A DNA stretch of 64,000 bases, from the NCBI GenBank assembly GCA_009701715.1, contig WLJO01000002.1:94225-158224 (forward strand). Direction: 5' to 3'. Shown here in pieces: positions 26,680-35,972 of this stretch (positions are counted from its first letter, which is position 1; each line of letters starts with the position of its first letter). The notes beneath the pieces are model-generated. The model saw only the letters and a program-made list of their open reading frames with translations. It ran no database searches and was not told where the DNA came from. The position numbers and the translations under genes are program-made. The stretch comes from Actinomycetota bacterium (lineage in GTDB: Bacteria; Actinomycetota; Acidimicrobiia; Acidimicrobiales; Ilumatobacteraceae).

Positions 26680-27243
26680 TCACGCTACCGCCGCAGGCCC
26701 CGGCCCCGGGGATCCGGCTGAGGGCCATGCCTCCCGGATCTTCTCGGCCGTGACGAGCAGGGTTTCCGGGAGGGTTCTCGTGTTCGCGATCGCCTCCATG
26801 AAGTTCACGTCGCCGCTCCACCGGGGAAGCACATGGACGTGAAGGTGCTGGCTAACGCTCCCGCCCGCCGGCTTTCCCAGATTGATACCGACGTTGAGGC
26901 CCTCAGGGCGGTAGGCCGTCTTGATCGCCTGCACGGCGCACGACACTGCCTGCCACAACTCGGCCGACTCGATCGGTGTGAGCAGTTCCAGTTCGGAAAC
27001 CTCGCGGTAAGGCAGTACGAGCACGTGGCCCACGGCGTATGGGAACGCATTGAGGATGGCAAACACCTCCGCCCCACGGAACACGATGTATGCCTGCTCG
27101 TCGCTCATCCCCGAACGCAGGATCCGCGTAAACACCGATCCGCGGCCGCTCGTGGCATCGTCGGCGCCGACACCACCAGCTGCCCCGGCCGAGGTGACGT
27201 ACTCGTTGCGCCACCCGTTCCAGAGGCGCTGCAGTTCCGACAT
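26680..27243 (-). CDS. HIT family hydrolase/phosphorylase, Ap4A phosphorylase-like
   Basis: The 187-residue protein has the histidine triad QHLHVHVLPRW (His133, 135, 137) and the upstream NAFPYAVGHVLVLPYREVSEL block of actinobacterial HIT proteins. The mycobacterial homolog next to thrS and pgsA is described as a diadenosine tetraphosphate phosphorylase, so that activity is the likeliest. The ATG at 27241-27243 fits the family N-terminus; longer readings would overlap thrS. It is 13 bp downstream of thrS, consistent with removal of Ap4A made by aminoacyl-tRNA synthetases. Confidence 0.85.
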   Translation of the reverse strand: MSELQRLWNGWRNEYVTSAGAAGGVGADDATSGRGSVFTRILRSGMSDEQAYIVFRGAEVFAILNAFPYAVGHVLVLPYREVSELELLTPIESAELWQAVSCAVQAIKTAYRPEGLNVGINLGKPAGGSVSQHLHVHVLPRWSGDVNFMEAIANTRTLPETLLVTAEKIREAWPSAGSPGPGPAAVA

Positions 27244-27256
27244 TACCGACCCCAGG

Positions 27257-29230
27257 TCATGCGTCGAGGTCGGCAACAGAGACGTCTGCGTGAAGCCGGT
27301 CGAGGAAGTCCTCGATCGAGACATCACGCTCCACCTCGCCACCCCGGGGATTCACCCCGGCAGTACCGGCGGCGACGTCTTGATCGCCGACCACCAGCAC
27401 GTAGGGAATCTTCTCCACCTTGCCGTTTCGGATGCGCTTGCCGAGCGGCTCGCTCGAGTCCACGAAATCGGCGCGGAACCCACTGGAGCTGAGTCGGGCG
27501 ACAACAGTCTCGGCGTAGGCCTGATGCACGCCAGCAACCGGGAGCACCCGCACCTGGACGGGCGCCATCCACGTTGGGAAGGCCCCCGCGTAGTGCTCCA
27601 CGAGGACACCGAAGAAACGCTCAACCGATCCGAACAGCGCGCGGTGCAGCATGATCGGCCGGTGACGGGCACTGTCGGTGCCGACGTACTCGAGGCCGAA
27701 GCGCTCCGGCAGGTTGAAGTCGCACTGAATCGTGGACAACTGCCAGGTCCGACCGATCGCGTCCTTGACATCAATGTCGATCTTCGGTCCGTAGAAAGCG
27801 GCGTCGCCCTCTTTCACCCGGTATGGGAGGCCGTACTTCTCGAGCGCGAGGCGGAGCGCCTCGGTGGACCGTTCCCAGATGGCGTCCTCGCCGACGTACT
27901 TCTCGGGATCCTTGGTGGACAGGTTTGCCGTGAACTCGTGGAAGCCGAAGGCGCGGAGCACGCTCATAACGAAGTCGAGCAGCGACGCAATCTCGTCCTG
28001 CAGTTGGTCCTCGGTGCAGTAGATGTGGCTGTCGTCCTGGGTGAACCCACGGATCCGCATGAGCCCGTGCAGGGTCCCCGCGCGCTCGTAGCGATACACC
28101 GTGCCGAGTTCGAACAGCCGCAGCGGCAGCTCACGGTACGAACGCTGCCGAGACCGGAAGATCAGGCAGTGCATCGGGCAGTTCATCGGCTTGGGGTAGT
28201 AGACGCCGTTGTCCATCTCCATCGGCGGGTACATGCCGTCCCGATAGAAGTCCAAGTGACCGGAGGTCTGGAACAGGTTCGCGTTCGCTAGGTGCGGCGT
28301 GAACACGAATTGGTACCCACCGTTCTGGTGGCGGGAACGGCTGTAGTCCTCCATCAGCTTGCGGACGATGCCACCCTTGGGGTGCCACACCGCAAGACCC
28401 CCTCCGAGCTCGGAGGGGAAGCTGAGGAGATCAAGTTCGACGGCAAGCTTGCGGTGGTCACGCTTCTCGGCCTCCTCCAGGCGGTGGAGGTGCGCAGCCA
28501 AGGCGTCCTTGCTCTCCCACGCGGTGCCGTAGATGCGCTGCAGCATCGGGCCCTTCTCGCTGCCCCGCCAGTAGGCACCGGCAACCTTCATGAGCCGGAA
28601 GTGGCCGAGCCGGGAGGTGCTGGGCACGTGCGGCCCGCGGCAGAGATCCACGAACGAGTCCGAGTTGCGGTAGATGCTGATCGCCTCGCCCGAGCCAACC
28701 TCTCCGGCGTCTGCGCCGTCAGCCGAGCCGGTCGACACGCGCTCGATGATCTCGCACTTGTACGGCTGATCTGCGAACAGTCGCAACGCCTCGGCCGCAG
28801 GAAGTTCGTCGCGGACGAAGGGCTGGTCAGCCTTGATGATCTCGCGCATGCGCCCGTCGATGGCCGCGAGGTCGTCCGCGCTGAACGTCCGGCCGCCTAG
28901 CAGTTCGAAGTCGTAGTAGAAGCCGTCCTCAATCGCCGGACCGATGGTGTAACGCGCGCCCGGGAACAGTTGCAGCACTGCCTGGGCCATCACGTGAGCC
29001 GTGGAGTGACGGAGTACGTGCCTGCCGGCATCAGAATCCGTCGTGATGATCGCAACGGTGGAACCACCGGCGAGGGGCACACCGAGGTCACGTTCCTCGC
29101 CATCGACAACTGCTGCAACCGCCGCCTTGGCAAGTCGCGAGCCGATCGACGCTGCGAGGTCGAGCGCGGTGGACCCTGCGGGGAGCGAACGGGAGGACCC
29201 GTCGGGAAGGAGCACAGCGATGTCAGACAT
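27257..29230 (-). CDS. thrS: Threonyl-tRNA synthetase
   Basis: This class II synthetase charges tRNA-Thr. The 657-residue protein has an N-terminal TGS domain starting MSDIAVLLPDGSSRSL, the editing domain (HSTAHVMAQAV and a YVDLCRGPH-like block), the class II catalytic core with MNCPMHCLIFRSRQRSYRELPLRL, and the C-terminal anticodon-binding domain. The ATG at 29228-29230 fits the TGS start. No T-box leader is visible in the 52 bp between mshC and thrS, so it is probably transcribed with mshC. It begins the conserved thrS-HIT-pgsA-patA-pimA region. Confidence 0.97.
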   Translation of the reverse strand: MSDIAVLLPDGSSRSLPAGSTALDLAASIGSRLAKAAVAAVVDGEERDLGVPLAGGSTVAIITTDSDAGRHVLRHSTAHVMAQAVLQLFPGARYTIGPAIEDGFYYDFELLGGRTFSADDLAAIDGRMREIIKADQPFVRDELPAAEALRLFADQPYKCEIIERVSTGSADGADAGEVGSGEAISIYRNSDSFVDLCRGPHVPSTSRLGHFRLMKVAGAYWRGSEKGPMLQRIYGTAWESKDALAAHLHRLEEAEKRDHRKLAVELDLLSFPSELGGGLAVWHPKGGIVRKLMEDYSRSRHQNGGYQFVFTPHLANANLFQTSGHLDFYRDGMYPPMEMDNGVYYPKPMNCPMHCLIFRSRQRSYRELPLRLFELGTVYRYERAGTLHGLMRIRGFTQDDSHIYCTEDQLQDEIASLLDFVMSVLRAFGFHEFTANLSTKDPEKYVGEDAIWERSTEALRLALEKYGLPYRVKEGDAAFYGPKIDIDVKDAIGRTWQLSTIQCDFNLPERFGLEYVGTDSARHRPIMLHRALFGSVERFFGVLVEHYAGAFPTWMAPVQVRVLPVAGVHQAYAETVVARLSSSGFRADFVDSSEPLGKRIRNGKVEKIPYVLVVGDQDVAAGTAGVNPRGGEVERDVSIEDFLDRLHADVSVADLDA

Positions 29231-29282
29231 ACGGCTCACGAGCCTACTGACGGGCAAAGCCGTGGGAACGACGCGGGGGTCG

Positions 29283-30416
29283 TCAGACGAGTTCAACGCC
29301 GAGGAGCGCGGCCGCTGCGGCGACGGACTCGCCCCGGGAGGCAGCGCTATCGACCGCTGCGAGCGCGGCGGGGGTATCGAGATCGTCGTCGAGGCGTTCC
29401 CGGACCTCAGCGATGGCCGAACCCGGCACCGAACCGGAACCGGACGCAGCGAGCCACTGTCCTAGGCGAACCGCAGCACGGGGCATCACTGTGTCATCCC
29501 ACTCCCACGGCACCCGGTAGTGATGCTCGATGATCGCCAGACGGATGGCCCGCGGGTCCCACGTCTCGCGCAGCCTGTCCACGAAGATCAGGTTCCCGAG
29601 GCTCTTGGACATCTTCTGGCCGTCCTTGTGGATCATGGCCGTATGCATCCAGTGGCGGACGAACGGTTCCCCGGTCGCTGCCTCGCTCTGGGCCCGCTCG
29701 CACTCGTGATGCGGGAAGATCAGGTCGCTTCCGCCACCGTGCAGATCGATTGTCGTGCCGAGTTCCCGCAGGGCGAGGGCCGAGCACTCGATGTGCCAAC
29801 CCGGGCGCCCCGGTCCCCACATGGTCTCCCAGGAGGGCTCGTCCTCAGCCGAAGGCTGCCAGAGGACGAAGTCGAGCGGATGACGCTTAGCCGGATTGTC
29901 CACGTCGCCTCCGCGCTCGCGGGCGAACCCGATCATCTGCTCCTCGGTGTAGTGACTGACCGAGCCGAAATCGGGGGACTTCGACACGTCGAAATACACC
30001 GATCCACCGGCCTGGTAGGCAAAACCCCGATCCAGAACCATTCCGATGAAGCCGCGGATGTCCGGGATTGCCGACGAGGCACGGGGCGTGCTGAACACCG
30101 GGAGGGCGTTGAGCGCGACCATGTCGCGCTCGAAGCGAGCCTCCTCCCCGGCGGCGAGATCGAGATAGTGCACGCCAAGCTCACGGGCCTTCGCGAACAG
30201 TGGGTCGTCCACGTCGGTGACGTTGCGAACGCACTTCACTGTGTGGCCGAGGTCGATGAGCCGGCGCTGGAGCACGTCGTATGACACGAACGTGGCGGCG
30301 TGTCCGAGATGCGTCGCGTCGTACGGCGTGATACCGCACGTGTACATGAGCACGGTCGGTCCGGGCTCGAACGGCACGATCGCCTGCCTCGCCGTGTCGT
30401 AGAGCTTCATCGACAT
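29283..30416 (-). CDS. mshC: Cysteine:GlcN-inositol ligase, mycothiol biosynthesis (MshC)
   Basis: MshC joins cysteine to GlcN-inositol in mycothiol synthesis; it arose from cysteinyl-tRNA synthetase. The motif MYTCGITPYDATHLGHA is the MshC form (CysRS normally has CGPTVYD), and KMSKSLGNL and the zinc ligands in IECSALAL and HHECERAQ are present. At 377 residues it is somewhat shorter than the mycobacterial protein and lacks the tRNA-binding C-terminus of CysRS. It lies between npdG and thrS on the minus strand. A true CysRS is less likely on motif grounds. Confidence 0.85.
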   Translation of the reverse strand: MSMKLYDTARQAIVPFEPGPTVLMYTCGITPYDATHLGHAATFVSYDVLQRRLIDLGHTVKCVRNVTDVDDPLFAKARELGVHYLDLAAGEEARFERDMVALNALPVFSTPRASSAIPDIRGFIGMVLDRGFAYQAGGSVYFDVSKSPDFGSVSHYTEEQMIGFARERGGDVDNPAKRHPLDFVLWQPSAEDEPSWETMWGPGRPGWHIECSALALRELGTTIDLHGGGSDLIFPHHECERAQSEAATGEPFVRHWMHTAMIHKDGQKMSKSLGNLIFVDRLRETWDPRAIRLAIIEHHYRVPWEWDDTVMPRAAVRLGQWLAASGSGSVPGSAIAEVRERLDDDLDTPAALAAVDSAASRGESVAAAAALLGVELV

Positions 30417-30429
30417 GAGAGCGTAGGCC

Positions 30430-31095
30430 TCAGCCCTTGATCCCTGTGAGCTTCGGGGCCACCCTGGTCTTGTACTTCACGTTCAGCTGAAGGAGCACCG
30501 CCGTGAACGCCTCGATCGCCATGGCATTCGAGAGCTCGCCCGCATCGAGCGGCCGGCACCCGGGGATCTTCCCGATGATCTCCATGACCACCGCTGTCGC
30601 CGTCGGGTCGTCGGAGCAGATCAGCACGTCGCTGTCGATGGGGTGATCGAGGTGACCGAGCTCCTTGGCAGGCAGGTGGTGCATAGCCGCCACGAGGCGA
30701 CAACTCGGCACCGCAGCACTCACGTGTGCCGCCACGCTCCCGCGCGGCGGGACGAGCGGCTGGAACTCCTTACCCACCCGCACGAGCGCGTTCGCCATGC
30801 AGATGACCACTTTGCCGGCGAGATCGGCCTCGTTCTCCGAAGCCGTCGTGGCCGCCGAGTCCCACGGGGTGGCGATGACCACGACGTCGCAACGGGCGGC
30901 GTCACTGTTGTCCCCCGCCTCGATGGCAAGCGTGTGGCTGGGATGCTCCGCCTTGATGTTGTCGACTGCCTCGAGTGCGCGATAACGCGAGCGGGAGCCG
31001 AGAACGACCTCGTACCCGATCGACGCCAGACGGGCGCCGAGTGCTGATCCTGCCGGTCCGGTCCCACCCAAGATTCCGATACGCATGTCCTTCAC
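30430..31095 (-). CDS. npdG: NADPH:coenzyme F420 reductase
   Basis: The enzyme transfers hydride between NADPH and coenzyme F420. The 221-residue protein has an N-terminal Rossmann motif (IGILGGTGPAGSALGARLA), the NADP-type block LGSRSRYRA, and the later HHLPAKELGHLDHPIDSDVLICSDD region found in F420-dependent NADP reductases. A start three codons in (MRIGILGG) is equally possible. Gene order is fabI-npdG-mshC. Its presence indicates that this organism uses F420 and would supply reduced F420 to enzymes such as the luciferase-like protein at 20888-21790. Confidence 0.88.
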   Translation of the reverse strand: MKDMRIGILGGTGPAGSALGARLASIGYEVVLGSRSRYRALEAVDNIKAEHPSHTLAIEAGDNSDAARCDVVVIATPWDSAATTASENEADLAGKVVICMANALVRVGKEFQPLVPPRGSVAAHVSAAVPSCRLVAAMHHLPAKELGHLDHPIDSDVLICSDDPTATAVVMEIIGKIPGCRPLDAGELSNAMAIEAFTAVLLQLNVKYKTRVAPKLTGIKG

Positions 31096-31114
31096 TCCCC
31101 AATCTCGCTACGGG

Positions 31115-31882
31115 TCACGCACCGACGGCGTGATAGCCGCCGTCGACGTGAATGATCTCGCCCGTGGTGGACGGGAACCAGTCGCTCAGGAGAGCAACAC
31201 AGGCCTTCGCCACCGCAGTCGAGTCGGTGACATCCCACCCCAACGGTGCACGATCGTCCCACACGTCCTCGAACTTGCGGAAACCCGGGATCGACTTGGC
31301 CGCCATCGTCTTCACCGGTCCGGCCGCAACAAGGTTGGAGCGGATGCCCCGGGGGCCCAATTCCTTGGCGAGATAACGACTGGTCGATTCGAGTGCCGAC
31401 TTAGCGACGCCCATCCAGTTGTATGCGGGCCAGGCCACGGAGTTGTCGAAATCCAGCCCAACGATCGAGCCGCCACCGTGCATCAGCGGCACAAACGCGT
31501 CGGCCAGTGCTTTCAGCGAGTACGCCGAGACGTGGATCGCGACCGCTACGTCGTCCCACTGAGCGGCCATAAAATCGTCGCCCAGACATGCTTCCGGCGC
31601 GAACCCGATGGAGTGGAGCACCCCGTCGACACGATCCCAAATGGCGGCGACGTCGTTGCGCACCCGGGCGAGATGCTCGGAGGAGGTGACATCCAGCTCG
31701 AAAACCGGCGCCGGCTGCGGAAGCTTGCGGGCAGTGCGCTCGGTCAGGCTGAGGCCCCGACCCGCCCCCGTGAGCACCACGTTGGCGCCCTGTTCCTGCG
31801 CGATCCTTGCCACGCCGAAGGCGAGCGATGCATCCGTGAGGACGCCGGTGATCACGATGTTCTTGCCGTCGAGCAGACCCAT
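31115..31882 (-). CDS. fabI: Enoyl-ACP reductase, InhA/FabI type
   Basis: This enzyme catalyses the NADH-dependent last step of fatty acid elongation. The 255-residue SDR protein begins GLLDGKNIVITGVLTDASLAFG and has the FabI active site pattern Tyr-x6-Lys in AYNWMGVAKSALES, followed by SNLVAAGPVKTMA. These blocks are strikingly similar to mycobacterial InhA. It is preceded by the acyl-CoA ligase gene (45 bp) and followed by npdG. The catalytic set appears intact. Confidence 0.95.
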   Translation of the reverse strand: MGLLDGKNIVITGVLTDASLAFGVARIAQEQGANVVLTGAGRGLSLTERTARKLPQPAPVFELDVTSSEHLARVRNDVAAIWDRVDGVLHSIGFAPEACLGDDFMAAQWDDVAVAIHVSAYSLKALADAFVPLMHGGGSIVGLDFDNSVAWPAYNWMGVAKSALESTSRYLAKELGPRGIRSNLVAAGPVKTMAAKSIPGFRKFEDVWDDRAPLGWDVTDSTAVAKACVALLSDWFPSTTGEIIHVDGGYHAVGA

Positions 31883-31927
31883 GGAACGTCACCGTAGCGG
31901 TAGCCGGAGTGCCTGAAGCAGGTCCGC

Positions 31928-33484
31928 TCAGACCCTTCGGTCCCTTCCGGCCCAGTACGGAGCCCTGAGTTCCCGCTTCAGCACCTTCCCCGAGCCGGTC
32001 TTGGGGAGTTCCTCGATCCAGCTGACGGTCTTTGGCACCTTGAACCCAGCGAGGTGCTCGCGGGCGTGCGCAACGAGCAGGGTCTCGTCGAGCGCGGAGC
32101 CCGGTCTCCTCACCACGACGGCGTGGACGCTCTCGCCCCACTCCTCGCTCGGCACGCCGAACACCGACACCTCGTAGACATCGGGGTGAAGCTCGAGCGC
32201 CGCCTCGATCTCGGCTGGATAGACGTTCACGCCACCGGAGATGATCATGTCCTTCTTGCGGTCGCAGATGTAGACGTATCCCTCGTCATCCCGGTACGCG
32301 ATATCGCCAACGGTCTGGAATCCATCGCGCTGGTCGTCGAGGTAGCGGGAATGCTCCTTGTGGTAATCGGAGAACACGGCCGGGGCCCGTACGAACAGTT
32401 CGCCAACGGCGTCCGGCCCGGCACCGGTGACGATCGACCCATCCTCCGCGTACAGCCGGATCTCCACCATCGGGGCCTCCCGTCCACAGGACCCCGGCTT
32501 GCGCAATTGGTCCTCCGGACGGAGCAAACAGTTCACACCAAGCTCCGAGGAGCCATAGATCTCCCAGAGGCTCTCGGCCGGGAAGTGCTCAAGGTACTGA
32601 TGCTTCAGCGCCATGCTCCAGGGTGCTGCATTGCCGATCATCACCCGCATCGAGGACCGGTCGTATCGCCCCATCACGTCTGTCGGTGTGCTGCAGATCA
32701 TCCGGATCGGGGTGGGGGCGGAGAACGTCGACGTGCATCGGTACTTATCCACCAGTCGCAACCAGTCAACCGCGTCGAACTTGCGCTGGATGACCGAGGT
32801 CTGGCCGAACAGCTGCCCCCGGCTCAGGAAGGACCCGGGGCCCGAGTGATACAGCGGGCCGGTCGTGATGTACACGTCGTCGTTGCGGTAGCCGATGTAA
32901 TCGAGCAGTGCCATCACCTGCACGCTTCCAGAAGCACCTCGCCGCAACGCCCCCTTGGGCTTGCCGGTGGTACCGGAGGTATAGATCATCGTGTCCCCCG
33001 GTCCGAGCGAGGGGTCCACGGGGGGCGGCGTTGACGCTGCCGCCACACAGAGCAAATCTGCGTCGAGCATCCCATCCGGAACCACTCCGTCGAACACCAG
33101 CACCGCACGTACCTTCGGCGTGGACGGCGCTATCCGGGCGAACAGCGAGGCGTATTCGGCATCGGTGTACACCACTTCGGCATCGCAGTGATCAACCACA
33201 TAGGCCGCCTCCTCGTCGGAGAGCCGATAGTTGAGCGGAACAGCAGTGGCAGCGATCTTGCGCGTCGCGTTCATCGCGATCACCGTGCCGATCGAGTTCT
33301 TTCCGCACCAGACGACGCGAGTGTTCTGGCGCACGCCGTGCGCCAACAGCACGTTCGCCAACTGGTTCGACCGTGTCTCGAGGGTTGCGTAGTCGATGCT
33401 GACCGCCGTGCCGTCAGGACGATCGTCGATCACGGACGGCTTGTCGGGTTGGGTCTGCGCGAACGTGGTCAGGAAATCGGGCAC
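31928..33484 (-). CDS. AMP-dependent acyl-CoA synthetase (fatty-acid or related carboxylic-acid ligase)
   Basis: The 518-residue ANL-family enzyme activates a carboxylate as acyl-AMP and transfers it to CoA. It has the P-loop-like YTSGTTGKPKGA (near residue 165), the YGSSELG block near 315, the DRKKDMIISGGVNVYPAEIE hinge, and the C-terminal catalytic lysine in KTGSGKVLKREL. The substrate cannot be deduced. It lies upstream of fabI on the minus strand and diverges from a MaoC dehydratase gene with a 73-bp gap. Confidence 0.92.
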   Translation of the reverse strand: MPDFLTTFAQTQPDKPSVIDDRPDGTAVSIDYATLETRSNQLANVLLAHGVRQNTRVVWCGKNSIGTVIAMNATRKIAATAVPLNYRLSDEEAAYVVDHCDAEVVYTDAEYASLFARIAPSTPKVRAVLVFDGVVPDGMLDADLLCVAAASTPPPVDPSLGPGDTMIYTSGTTGKPKGALRRGASGSVQVMALLDYIGYRNDDVYITTGPLYHSGPGSFLSRGQLFGQTSVIQRKFDAVDWLRLVDKYRCTSTFSAPTPIRMICSTPTDVMGRYDRSSMRVMIGNAAPWSMALKHQYLEHFPAESLWEIYGSSELGVNCLLRPEDQLRKPGSCGREAPMVEIRLYAEDGSIVTGAGPDAVGELFVRAPAVFSDYHKEHSRYLDDQRDGFQTVGDIAYRDDEGYVYICDRKKDMIISGGVNVYPAEIEAALELHPDVYEVSVFGVPSEEWGESVHAVVVRRPGSALDETLLVAHAREHLAGFKVPKTVSWIEELPKTGSGKVLKRELRAPYWAGRDRRV

Positions 33485-33557
33485 AGTATGGGTTTGTAGC
33501 AGGTCCCGAACCGGAGCGCCCTAGGCGGCACGATCGACGATCTGGTACACAGGGGGG

Positions 33558-34016
33558 ATGGCAGCAAAAGTCATCAACGGCGCCGAGGAGCTCAAGTCGC
33601 TCGTCGGCGAGCATCTCGGATACAGCCCGTACATGGACATCACCCAGGAGCGGGTAAACCAGTTCGCTGAGGCCACGGGTGATTACCAGTGGATCCACGT
33701 CGATGTCGAGCGTGCGAAAGCGGGCCCGTTCGGGGCACCGATCGCCCACGGCTACCTCACGCTGTCGCTCGGCCCGGTGCTCTACCCGCAGGTCGTACGG
33801 GTGGATGGCTTCTCAATGGGGGTCAACTACGGCACCAACAAGGTTCGCTTCCCCTCGCCCGTCCCCGTCGGCTCACGGCTCCGCCTCGGCGTGAAGTTGG
33901 TCGAGGTGAAAGACGTTACCGGCGGCGTGGAGATCACCCTCGAGTTCACCTTCGAAGTGGAGGGCGCCACCAAGCCCTCCTGCGTTGCCGAGATCATCTT
34001 CCGCCTCTTCGCCTGA
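33558..34016 (+). CDS. MaoC family (R)-specific enoyl-CoA hydratase
   Basis: The 152-residue hot-dog-fold protein has the hydratase 2 motif with the catalytic Asp/His region FAEATGDYQWIHVDVERAKAGPFGAPIAHGYLTLSL (given here as its key elements ATGD, WIH and AHGYLTLSL). The single-domain length and motif match actinobacterial MaoC-like hydratases acting on enoyl-CoA. An AGGGGGG ribosome-binding region precedes the ATG. It starts the plus-strand run maoC-menG-menF and faces the acyl-CoA ligase, suggesting a shared regulatory region of 73 bp and a role in acyl-CoA metabolism. Confidence 0.9.
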   Translation: MAAKVINGAEELKSLVGEHLGYSPYMDITQERVNQFAEATGDYQWIHVDVERAKAGPFGAPIAHGYLTLSLGPVLYPQVVRVDGFSMGVNYGTNKVRFPSPVPVGSRLRLGVKLVEVKDVTGGVEITLEFTFEVEGATKPSCVAEIIFRLFA

Positions 34017-34058
34017 GCCCGCTCGGGCCGCCGCGCCCCTCCGTTAGCCTTCGGGGGC

Positions 34059-34775
34059 ATGAACCAGTCGGCTGATCGTCCGCCGCTCGACGCCGACCTG
34101 CCGACCGGCGCAGCCAAGCATCGGGCTGTTCGACAGATGTTCGACACCATCGCACCCCGGTACGACATGGTGAACCGGCTCATGACGTTCCGCCTCGACG
34201 TGTCTTGGCGCAGGCGAGCGGTCCGTGATCTCGATCTTGCGGCCGGGAGTCTCGTGCTGGACCTCGCCTCGGGCACCGGCGACCTGTGCATCGAACTCGC
34301 CAATCAGGGCCACCGGCCGGTCTCGGTGGACTTCAGCTTCGGGATGCTCAGCGCCGACCAGCGCAGTGGCGCCCCTCGAGTGCAGGGTGACGTCTGCATG
34401 ATGCCGTTCGCCGACGGCGTCGCCGACGGGGTGACCTGCGGGTTTGCCCTGCGCAACTTCGTTGACCTCGGGGCATTCTTCGACGACGTGGCTCGGGTGG
34501 TCCGACCGCACGGTCGTGTCGCCCTGCTCGACGCCTGCGAGCCGGAGAACCGGTTCCTCCGCTGGGGCCACGGGATCTACTTCAAGAAGGTGGTCCCAAT
34601 GATCGGGGGCCTGCTCTCCAACCGCTCGGCCTATAGCTATCTGCCGAAGTCGCTGGCATACCTCCCGCCAGCGCCCGAGATGCTCGCCCGCCTGGAGCAG
34701 GCAGGCTTCACCTCGGTGCAGCGTGTCCTGCTGTTCGGTGGCGCAGCACAGCTCATCACGGCCACGCGCCGCTAA
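34059..34775 (+). CDS. menG: Demethylmenaquinone methyltransferase
   Basis: This SAM-dependent enzyme performs the last step of menaquinone synthesis. The 238-residue protein shows the UbiE/MenG N-terminal block MFDTIAPRYDMVNRLMTF, SAM motif I VLDLASGTGDLCIELA, and the ALRNFVDLG block. The ATG at 34059 is preceded by a GGGGGC site. It is followed after 8 bp by an isochorismate synthase gene, which catalyses the first committed step of the same pathway. Confidence 0.93.
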   Translation: MNQSADRPPLDADLPTGAAKHRAVRQMFDTIAPRYDMVNRLMTFRLDVSWRRRAVRDLDLAAGSLVLDLASGTGDLCIELANQGHRPVSVDFSFGMLSADQRSGAPRVQGDVCMMPFADGVADGVTCGFALRNFVDLGAFFDDVARVVRPHGRVALLDACEPENRFLRWGHGIYFKKVVPMIGGLLSNRSAYSYLPKSLAYLPPAPEMLARLEQAGFTSVQRVLLFGGAAQLITATRR

Positions 34776-34783
34776 CCCGAACC

Positions 34784-35965
34784 ATGCGAGCCGTCACCAA
34801 GGCGCTGGACGCAGACGTCGATCTGAATGACGTGGCAGGGTCCACCGGGTATCTCTTTGTTCGCGACGGTGTCGGCTTTGCCGCACGCGGCGTTGCAGCA
34901 ACGGTCGATAGCCGTGAGGTTGCGGAGTTCCTCGCCGCGATCGACCGGGACGGCGACGTGGGAGGGCCGGGAACCGGCGCGATAGCGCTCGGGGTGAAGC
35001 CGTTCCGGCCCGGGGAGCCGTGGTCCCTGGTGATCCCCCGTGTGGTGGTCGGCAAGGACGGCGAGGGGCGCAAGTGGATCACGCGCATCGACAGAACCAC
35101 CGACCACATCGACGCCGAACCGACACCCTCCCCGACGGTCTCGTCGTTCAGCATCGAGCCCGGCGTGGACGAGGCGACCTATCTCGCAGCGGTCACCGCT
35201 GCACGTGATGCCGTGCGCGACGGCTCGATCACCAAGGCGGTCATCGCCCGGGACGTCGTGGTGCGCTCCAGCAGGCCGATCGACGTTCACGCCACCCTGC
35301 TCCGACTCCGGTCCTCCTTCGGCTCCTCGTACCGGTACAGCATTGACGGTTTCCTCGGGGCCTCACCAGAACTGCTCGTCTCGCGCGCCGGTGACACTGT
35401 CCGATCGCACCCTCTCGCAGGGACCGCTCCACGCGTCGGCGACCCCACCGTGGACGAGCGTCTCGCCGCAGCCCTCGTAGCCTCCACCAAGAACCAGATC
35501 GAGCACCGCATCGTCATCGAGATGGTGCACGACGCCTTGCTCCCCTGGTGCAGCTATCTCGACTGGGAGCCAGAGCCCTCCATCGTCAAAGTTGCCAACG
35601 TGCAACACCTCGGCACGCTCGTCGAAGGCCGGCTTTCCCACCCGGCTCCGAACGTGCTCGAACTCGTGGAGGTCCTCTGCCCGACACCGGCGCTCGGCGG
35701 CCACCCGCGGGATGAGGCGCTGCGGCTCATCGACCGTGTCGAAGGTATCGAGCGTGGGCCCTACGGTGGGGCGGTCGGCTGGGTCGACGCGGACGGCAAC
35801 GGCACGTGGGCCGTCGCTATCCGCTGTGCCCGGCTCAGCGAAGACCGTCGGACCGCAAGGCTCTACGCAGGCGGCGGCATCGTTGCCGACAGCGATCCGC
35901 TGTCCGAGCTCGCCGAGACCCAGGCGAAAATGCAGGCCATGCTGTCGGCCATCATCCGCGCCTGA
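34784..35965 (+). CDS. menF: Isochorismate synthase (menaquinone pathway)
   Basis: The enzyme converts chorismate to isochorismate. The 393-residue protein has the chorismate-binding fold with the blocks ASPELLVSR, HPLAGTAPR, KNQIEHRIVIEMV, and the C-terminal GIERGPYGGAVGWVDADGNG and YAGGGIVADSDP. The last two carry magnesium- and substrate-binding residues. Proximity to menG supports the menaquinone rather than a siderophore role; salicylate or anthranilate synthase-like activities cannot be excluded by sequence alone. The two genes form one transcription unit. Confidence 0.88.
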   Translation: MRAVTKALDADVDLNDVAGSTGYLFVRDGVGFAARGVAATVDSREVAEFLAAIDRDGDVGGPGTGAIALGVKPFRPGEPWSLVIPRVVVGKDGEGRKWITRIDRTTDHIDAEPTPSPTVSSFSIEPGVDEATYLAAVTAARDAVRDGSITKAVIARDVVVRSSRPIDVHATLLRLRSSFGSSYRYSIDGFLGASPELLVSRAGDTVRSHPLAGTAPRVGDPTVDERLAAALVASTKNQIEHRIVIEMVHDALLPWCSYLDWEPEPSIVKVANVQHLGTLVEGRLSHPAPNVLELVEVLCPTPALGGHPRDEALRLIDRVEGIERGPYGGAVGWVDADGNGTWAVAIRCARLSEDRRTARLYAGGGIVADSDPLSELAETQAKMQAMLSAIIRA

Positions 35966-35972
35966 CCCGGCC

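Noticed and set aside
29231..29282. T-box leader for thrS
   Set aside because: Only 52 bp separate mshC and thrS, and no T-box motif or specifier stem is visible.
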